Below the pieces are notes generated by a model. That model was given only the letters and a program-made list of their open reading frames with translations, searched no databases and was not told the DNA's origin. The translations under genes were made by a program, and so were the position numbers. From Echinococcus granulosus (Eukaryota; Platyhelminthes; Cestoda; Cyclophyllidea; Taeniidae), in assembly GCF_000524195.1 (NCBI RefSeq), contig NW_020170445.1, positions 64,019 to 128,018 on the forward strand: a stretch of DNA of 64,000 bases. Direction: 5' to 3'. Of the stretch, positions 60,701 to 64,000 are shown piece by piece (within the stretch, counting starts at the first letter, position 1; the number at the start of each line of letters is the position of its first letter).

Positions 60701-63700
60701 AAAAATACTGCAAAACTCTCATCGTGGTTCCATACTTTATTGAGTTTAGTGGCATCCACCAATTTCATCGTTGTGTTTGTGAACTGAAGGGAGTCCTGCA
60801 CCTTTAAAGGTGCCTCATCAACAAATTACTCTCCAGAGAAGTGTTAGGATTAAAAGAAAAAATGTCCCTTTTGTTTAAATGAACAACAATTATTTTAAAC
60901 AATTCTTACTTTCATTTCACTGCCGTTTTACGGTTGTCCAGTCAACTGTTGGATTATGCCTCTTTGTCTCATAATACACCGAGTTGTAGAAACGGGAGAT
61001 TGAGACCTCCCTCCTATGTGAAACAGCAAAATCATCCAATCGCCGTAATGATTCTCCCAACGTAAATTGTCATCTATTTCTTTTTATACCCCCTCCCTCT
61101 TTGAAGCCCGAATGAATGTACCAACCTTCTTTGTAAAGAGAGTAAGTGTCAAGCCTCTTTGAATGTCCCGTCACCGAATTATAGCCCTGGTAACCGATGA
61201 AGGTGTTAAAGGTTGTACGGTTGTAAACGTACCTTTGTCACTGGTGAGCAGAAGGGCTGACAGGGGGAGGATAGCATGAATGACAGAAGCAGGTCTCCAC
61301 TGTGTACGCGTGGGTGCCATAGAGACTCCCACGGGAGTAATAAGGTGATCAAGGCCTCTCTACGGACGTTCTTATTGATGCTGACCGGTATGGGTAGGCT
61401 GAGGGTACGACTGGTGGTCGGAGGATACAAGGAATACCTCCATTTTTGCCTAGTTACGGACCACGATTGGTCATAACCTGAACGTGGTTGGAGGGACATT
61501 GAAAGCGAACCTCTGCGTCGTAATAGTCAATCAGGAGGAAGCCAGCTGGGGTACTATTTCTAGATGGTTCTAGACTTCCAAGGAAACAAAATTTCGTAAA
61601 AACTTTTAAAATTCGAAAACAAAATGGAAAAAAGGATAGATCAAACTAAAAACATTGCTTTGGGGAGCAAAATTTACACCAAGCTGTTGCCAAAGCTACC
61701 AGAGGATTTCGATGTTGCCATTGGAAACCTCTAACCTATTATTGTAGCGAATGGTAACGACTAATCTGCCACGACATCTTTGATCAAGAGAAGTAGCACC
61801 GCTAACCACCCCATGTAACAGCAGACCCTGATATGGACATTATGAAGTGACTTGTCAGGTGTGCGAGACAGTGGCAGAGGTGGCGCATTCATATTCCCTC
61901 CAAACAGACCATTGTCGAATTTTTTTCAAACATTTTCTATCCATCTGTGTACCTCTTAATCCACCACTCACAAATCCACTCATCCATCTATCTATCCATC
62001 TGTATAGTCTAATCAATCATCTATTCATGCATCCGTTCATTTCAAGTCTTTAATTTGCCCTCACACCCTCCATCTACTGTTCAACGACTGACTAGTGAAT
62101 TACTTAGGTAAAGTAATGTACGCAATTCAGAATCTCCACTTCTGGGGTGAATGGTCCAAAGCTTCAATCATCACGCAACCTTTAGTTATTGCACCTGACT
62201 TACACTTCCTGAGAAATGCCACACATGGGGTGCCATGGGGTTGATCACCGACCCGTGTGTTCAAAGACCTTCACAGCCATTAGGAAAGTCCTTTTAAGCA
62301 ACGCACTCAGGCAGATTGCAAAAGAAGTCGACTAATTAACATTATTTACAGATTATTAACAAAATGTTGGCATTAAAGTCGTGGAATTTGTAGTTTACTA
62401 CAACCCTTCCAAAGTATATGACACGCGGCATGTCGTAAAAGTACCAATGGAGCCAAACCGAAATATTCCTTTCCCATTAGGCCCCTCCCCACACGGCTGT
62501 CACTGTCATTACGGCCCCTACACCGCCTGTACTTTTCCACGAAGAAATTAACATTTGACCCCATAGCTTCACATAAGCGGGCAAGAACTGGATTACATCT
62601 GAGTAAGTTAGCCATAGAGCATAAAAATTTGTGCTAATGACAACTCGTCTTAAAGGAATGTATTTAAGGCAAAACCTCTAAAAATACATTTTTAAAAAAG
62701 ACCAAGTGATAAGAAGCATTTGCAATTCCCGTACTTTCCACTCCAATATTGTTCTTGCCATTCCCGTTGATCTACTCACAAGTCTTTTAAGTAGTATAGC
62801 CCCACCTAACGATCAGCTGATACTAAGAGAAGTTGTAGATAATTTAGATGCTGAAACTCTTTTTTCACTCCATTAAACAAAAATATGAAAAAGACCTGTT
62901 AATTAAAAATTTCCGGTGGTTAAGGAAACACCTGCTGCGGATTAAAGTAAAAGCGAACAATGTGGTGTTTATTTTGTTTCGATGGAGGAAAACCAGTAAA
63001 AGTAATTGGAATTCTCTTCATATAGGTAGGAATTAAAGGGATGGCATCTGTAAGACACAGTCCTGATCCCTTTAATTAAGCGAAGCAATGTGATTGGTTA
63101 GTTATGAGGCATTCCAGGCAAGTTGGTGGAAATTTATTTTATATAAAACTTCACGCCATTACAAGAGTCATCTCTCTTTCATTTCCAAAAGGATATTGGC
63201 TATTTGTCAATCCCACCACTTTTTTAATTGAGCAGCCTAACCCTAAAAAACACTTATTTTGTCCTCCTACATTTATATCTCAATTTCATCATCTCCCCTT
63301 CTTACCCCTCATCATTCAACTGTCTATTTCACACTGCAAGATATTTCTTTTCAGTAAAGACAGGTGGTAGGTGGAGAGAAGAGGGTATGAGGGAGGTGTG
63401 TCCCTATCTGACGTCTTAAAAGGCAAGCCATTCCACACGTAAGTTTTTCCTCTGCACTCTGGCCTGCGCAATCGGGCGTTGCGTGGTCCCGTAGGAGGCA
63501 GGATAATGCTTTTCTTAGTTGTTTCTAAAGAAGCTATTTTACCTGCTTACCTTCGTACTGCCTTCCGACTATTCAAAATGAACAATCCATCATACACACA
63601 CAGAGGAAGAGGGAGGGGGATGGGGAGAGCGAGTGCAGTCCCTTTGGGATTAAGCGGTGTGCGCTTTAGATGTCAGTTGGGTGGTGAGGGGCTCTGTTCG

Positions 63701-64000
63701 GCACGACCAAAGATATTTTTGCTCATGCCAATAGAATGGTGGAATAAACTACAAAAGGACCATCTTATCACATCAGACAGGAGAGTCTGTTCTCTCCGAC
63801 AGCCAGACAGCAAACAATTTTAACGTAGGCGACGCGTTACTCCTACATGAAATAAAGCAGTGACGGGTAAATGCAGAGGCTTTGAAGCTGCGTATTGTGG
63901 TGTGTTGGCTCACCTTTCACCGTGACTTTCACAGGCGGTGTAAACGATTTGTCTTGCTTCACTCACATAAACAATAAAGCGCATTTTAGATGCCTCTTAC
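57705..64000. other. gene-poor region at the window end
   Basis: No exon with recognisable similarity was found. Short ATG-initiated frames with mildly coding-like composition occur at 59944-60141 (+) and 62373-62615 (-) without other support. A degenerate ATCC/ATCT tract lies at about 61955-62045. Confidence 0.45.
61955..62045. repeat. degenerate ATCC/ATCT tract
   Basis: Imperfect CATCCATCTATCTATCCATC units. Confidence 0.7.

Noticed and set aside
62373..62615. 80-codon - strand ORF beginning MANLLRCNPVLARLCEAMG
   Set aside because: It has a true ATG but no domain, no convincing donor and no supporting neighbour; not strong enough to call.
63479..63823. 114-codon + strand ORF near the window end
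   Set aside because: It begins at a non-ATG codon and has no recognisable domain.

Overview
The window is nuclear DNA of a multicellular animal. Five genes can be read as spliced coding exons with GT-AG junctions (plus two possible GC-AG ones) whose reading phases agree. Short introns of about 70-80 bases next to introns of 0.3-3 kb, an AT-leaning background, and the kinds of gene present would fit a flatworm, perhaps a tapeworm; that assignment is inference. No bacterial operons, CRISPR arrays, rRNA or recognisable mobile-element proteins were seen. A run of exactly 100 N at 18619-18718 marks an assembly gap.

Layout. (1) 1015-6163, + strand: an hnRNP C/RALY-type RNA-recognition-motif protein whose exons splice in phase into two zinc-finger exons resembling the N-terminal fingers of BCL11 proteins. 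(2) 7142-20488, - strand: a type IV (zeta/iota class) diacylglycerol kinase with two C1 domains, a split catalytic domain and C-terminal ankyrin repeats in about 24 exons; the true N-terminus was not found and the gap lies inside one intron. (3) 20489-31521: an 11 kb gene-poor stretch with simple repeats, a pair of hairpins and one consensus RFX X-box. (4) 31522-35300, + strand: a complete RBBP4/7 (p55/CAF-1 family) histone chaperone in seven exons. (5) 36320-36619, - strand: a single-exon ENY2 (SUS1) gene, convergent with RBBP4. (6) 40452-46515, - strand, possibly extending to 50760: an HNF4-type nuclear receptor with a complete DNA-binding domain, a ligand-binding domain and at least two candidate first exons. 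(7) 50761-64000: no confident gene; one plausible exon at 57525-57651, simple repeats and scattered short ORFs.

How the genes relate. RBBP4 (CAF-1, NuRD, PRC2, Sin3 complexes) and ENY2 (SAGA DUB module, TREX-2) are both chromatin proteins and HNF4 is a transcription factor, but nothing in the sequence shows co-regulation. The most unusual points are the RRM/BCL11-finger gene structure, alternative HNF4 first exons that end in the same phase, an alanine-rich segment replacing the usual helix 10/11 region of the HNF4 ligand-binding domain, and two predicted GC-AG introns with identical donor hexamers in the kinase gene.
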